Assembly (NCBI GenBank): GCA_007858575.1
Contig: CP042279.1
Span: forward strand, 4,590,501 to 4,654,500
Length of the DNA stretch: 64,000 nucleotides
DNA from: Streptomyces sp. WAC08241
Lineage (GTDB): Bacteria; Actinomycetota; Actinomycetes; Streptomycetales; Streptomycetaceae
Direction of reading: 5' to 3'
In this document: in pieces, positions 62,569 to 64,000 of the stretch
How the letters are laid out: the number at the start of each line of letters is the position of its first letter
Position numbering within the stretch: position 1 is the first letter of the stretch
The notes under the pieces: generated by a model
Database searches by the model: none
The model's input: the letters and a program-made list of their open reading frames with translations, nothing else
What the model was told of the DNA's origin: nothing
Translations under genes and position numbers: made by a program

Positions 62569-63108
62569 TCAACCGTGCCAGGGGCCGGGGCGTCGCCCGC
62601 CTCCGCCGCCACCATCACGCGGCGCAGCATGTCGTTGAGCAGGGTGCGCTCCTCGGGGCCGAGGACGCCGAGGAGCCGGTACTCCTCGTGGCCGAGGACG
62701 TCCATCGCGCCGAGCCAGGTCTCGCGGCCGGCGGCGGTGAGTTCGACGGCGACCCGGCGCCGGTCGGTGGTCGACCGGGTGCGGCGGACGAAGCCGCGCT
62801 TCTCCAGGGCGTCGAGGCGGCCCGAGACGGAGGCGGGGCCAGGTCGAGGTCCTGCGCGAGTTCGGAGGGGCGGCGGTGCCGCCGCGGCCGGCCAGCTTGT
62901 GGAGCGTGTCGAACTCGTGGCGCTCCAGGTCGAAGTCGACGAGCGACTGCTCCCTGACCCGGCGCAGGTGGACCGAGAGCTTCTTCATCCGGTGACCGCG
63001 CCCTCGACGACGGGGTCGAGGCCGGGCAGGACGGGCTGCCAGCGGGCGACGTGCCCGTCGGTCCAGTCGCGCCGTTCCGAGGGGGCGGGGGCGCGGGGTG
63101 GGGTCCAT
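62569..63108 (-). CDS. MarR-family transcriptional regulator, frameshifted
   Basis: About 180 residues. N-terminus DPTPRAPAPSERRDWTDGHV then ARWQPVLPGLDPVVEGAVTR-MKKLSVHLRRVREQSLVDFD. The MarR winged helix reads HEFDTLHKLAGRG, PSELAQDLDLAPASVSGRLD, ALEKRGFVRRTRSTTDRRRV (wing with conserved D-R-R) and AVELTAAGRETWLGAMDVLG. Frame changes near 62990, 62845 and 62580. It is divergent from an MFS exporter gene, with two TTCGG-N2-CCGAA palindromes in the shared 101-bp region, so it almost certainly represses that exporter and itself. Confidence 0.9.
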   Translation of the reverse strand: MDPTPRPRPLGTARLDRRARRPLAARPARPRPRRRGRGHRMKKLSVHLRRVREQSLVDFDLERHEFDTLHKLAGRGGTAAPPNSRRTSTWPRLRLGPPRRPGEARLRPPHPVDHRPAPGRRRTHRRRPRDLARRDGRPRPRGVPAPRRPRPRGAHPAQRHAAPRDGGGGGGRRPGPWHG

Positions 63109-63154
63109 GGGGCGATCGTACGTCGGGGAGGGGCACACCCGTCTTCCCAAGTGT

Positions 63155-63203
63155 TTCGGTTCCGAATAATTCGTTGACGGATCATTCGGACCCGAAATAC
63201 TCT
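63155..63203 (+). promoter_or_regulatory. Twin TTCGG-N2-CCGAA operators and MFS promoter
   Basis: Palindromes TTCGGTTCCGAA (63155-63166) and TTCGGACCCGAA (63185-63196) lie 30 bp apart. TTGACG (63174-63179) and TACTCT (63198-63203), 18 bases apart, form a promoter with the second palindrome inside its spacer. The ATG at 63210 suggests a leaderless mRNA. Confidence 0.7.
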
Positions 63204-63209
63204 TCGATC

Positions 63210-64000
63210 ATGCCCGCCGCCCCCGCCGCCACGGCGCGTCCGCCCGTCCCCCACCCCCCTGCGCACCCGTTCCTTCCGGCTCCTCTTCACCGGCCGCGCC
63301 CTCTCCCTCCTCGGCGACGCCGCCATCCCCGCCGCCCTGGCCCTGGCCGTCCTGGAGGCCACCGGCTCCACCGCGGCGCTCGCCCTGGTCCTCGGCTGCG
63401 CGATGGTCCCCAAGCTGCTCCTGCTGCCGCTGGGCGGCGTCGTCGGCGACCGCCTCGACGCCCGGACGGTCGCGCTCACCACCGACCTCGTCCGCTGCGC
63501 CACCCAGCTCCTCGTCGGCGTCCAGCTCCTCGGCGGCTCCCCCGGCCTCGCCGTGCTCGCGGTCGCGGAGGCGTGCGGCGGGGCCGCCGGGGCCTTCGCC
63601 ATGCCGACCGTCGCGCCCCTGGTGAAGGGCACGGTGGCGGCGGGCGCTGCACCGCGCCAACGCGGCGATGGGGTGGCCCAGAGCGCCACCCGCCTCGCGG
63701 GCCCGGCGCTCGCGGGCACGCTGGTCCTCACGGTCGGCGCCGGCTGGGCGTTCGTCCTGGACGCGGCGACCTTCGGCGTCAGCGCCCTGCTCCTGACCGC
63801 CGTCCGGGTGGAGCGGGTGCCGATCCCCGCCGTTCGCTCCGCGCCGACCTCGCCGAGGGCTGGCGGGAGGTCCGCTCCCGGGACTGGTACTGGACCAGCC
63901 TCGTCGGCCACGGCGCCTGGAACGGCGCCGCCGCCGTCCTGATGACCCTCGGGCCCGCCGTCGCGGTGCAGCGGCTCGGCGGCGGCACCACCTGGGTGGT
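63210..64000 (+). CDS. MFS exporter, N-terminal part, frameshifted, cut by the window edge
   Basis: About 263 residues of the protein are seen. The N-terminus MPAAPAATARP joins, after an indel near 63245, to LRTRSFRLLFTGRALSLLGD and AAIPAALALAVLEATGSTAA, then LVLGCAMVPKLLLLPLGGVV with the MFS loop GDRLDARTVALTTDLVRCAT. Further segments are LAVLAVAEACGGAAGAFAMP, HRANAAMGVAQSATRLAGPA and TLVLTVGAGWAFVLDAATFG. It resembles the MFS_3 (macrolide/enterobactin-type) exporters. Frame changes near 63655 and 63835. It is controlled by the divergent MarR protein through the twin palindromes. Confidence 0.88.
   Translation, partial: MPAAPAATARPPVPHPPAHPFLPAPLHRPRPLPPRRRRHPRRPGPGRPGGHRLHRGARPGPRLRDGPQAAPAAAGRRRRRPPRRPDGRAHHRPRPLRHPAPRRRPAPRRLPRPRRARGRGGVRRGRRGLRHADRRAPGEGHGGGGRCTAPTRRWGGPERHPPRGPGARGHAGPHGRRRLGVRPGRGDLRRQRPAPDRRPGGAGADPRRSLRADLAEGWREVRSRDWYWTSLVGHGAWNGAAAVLMTLGPAVAVQRLGGGTTWV

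Noticed and set aside
1..64000. A decaying genome or pseudogene-rich island
   Set aside because: The intergenic regulatory sites, operon overlaps and unbroken genes are intact, and the breaks fall on homopolymers even in essential genes.

Overview
This window is chromosomal DNA from a Streptomyces-type actinomycete. It is very GC-rich, GTG starts are common, intergenic GC-hairpin terminators are frequent, and lineage-typical loci occur in order: pccB/pccE, maf, accA2, deoC, sigQ/afsQ1/afsQ2, the nucleoside ABC transporter, a nonulosonate cell-wall cluster and sdhCDAB. From memory, this order matches S. coelicolor running from about SCO4926 (pccB) down to about SCO4855 (sdhB). No rRNA, tRNA, prophage, insertion sequence or CRISPR array was recognised. 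The region looks like conserved chromosome core, not an island.

Layout. 1-4.4 kb: acyl-CoA carboxylase genes (pccB end, pccE, accA2) around a tiny membrane protein and maf. 4.5-11.3 kb: TetR and DeoR regulators, a flavoprotein quinone reductase, a gamma-glutamylcyclotransferase-like gene, purine nucleoside phosphorylase and phosphomannomutase. 11.4-14.1 kb: a PH-domain protein, a class F-like sortase and a membrane-anchored surface protein. 14.3-17.6 kb: deoC and two aldehyde dehydrogenase genes. 17.7-24.1 kb: a small secreted protein, a uridine kinase-like gene, the sigQ | afsQ1-afsQ2-lipoprotein locus, VanZ-like, PspC and a second small secreted protein. 24.3-40.9 kb: adenosine deaminase, a LysR/MFS pair, an L,D-transpeptidase, a sigma factor, an HAD phosphatase, then the operon ABC ATPase-permease-permease-cdd-deoA with its BMP-type lipoprotein, and an M20 amidohydrolase. 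41.1-48.4 kb: two divergent operons for a nonulosonic-acid (probably Kdn) cell-wall polymer. 48.4-58.3 kb: MerR, LysE, a second L,D-transpeptidase, an ECF sigma/membrane protein pair, a Clp-N/HTH protein, a GH20 hexosaminidase and an OHCU-decarboxylase-like protein. 58.5-64 kb: sdhCDAB, a small membrane protein, and a MarR/MFS pair cut by the window edge.

How the genes work together. The main theme is nucleoside uptake and catabolism, spread over about 31 kb but tied together by one short palindrome, CTACGCGCGTAG or close variants. It lies upstream of punA, deoC, add, deoA, the ABC transporter operon and the BMP lipoprotein. A second theme is the cell envelope: the two glycopolymer operons diverge from mirror-image ECF-type promoters placed so that transcripts would start at or near the GTG codon.

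Quality caveat. About 50 of some 67 protein genes, including essential ones (sdhA, accA2), are broken by one or more 1-2 base indels, nearly always the loss of one base in a G or C run. This is best read as sequencing or assembly error. The genes are therefore annotated at full expected extent, with approximate frameshift positions.
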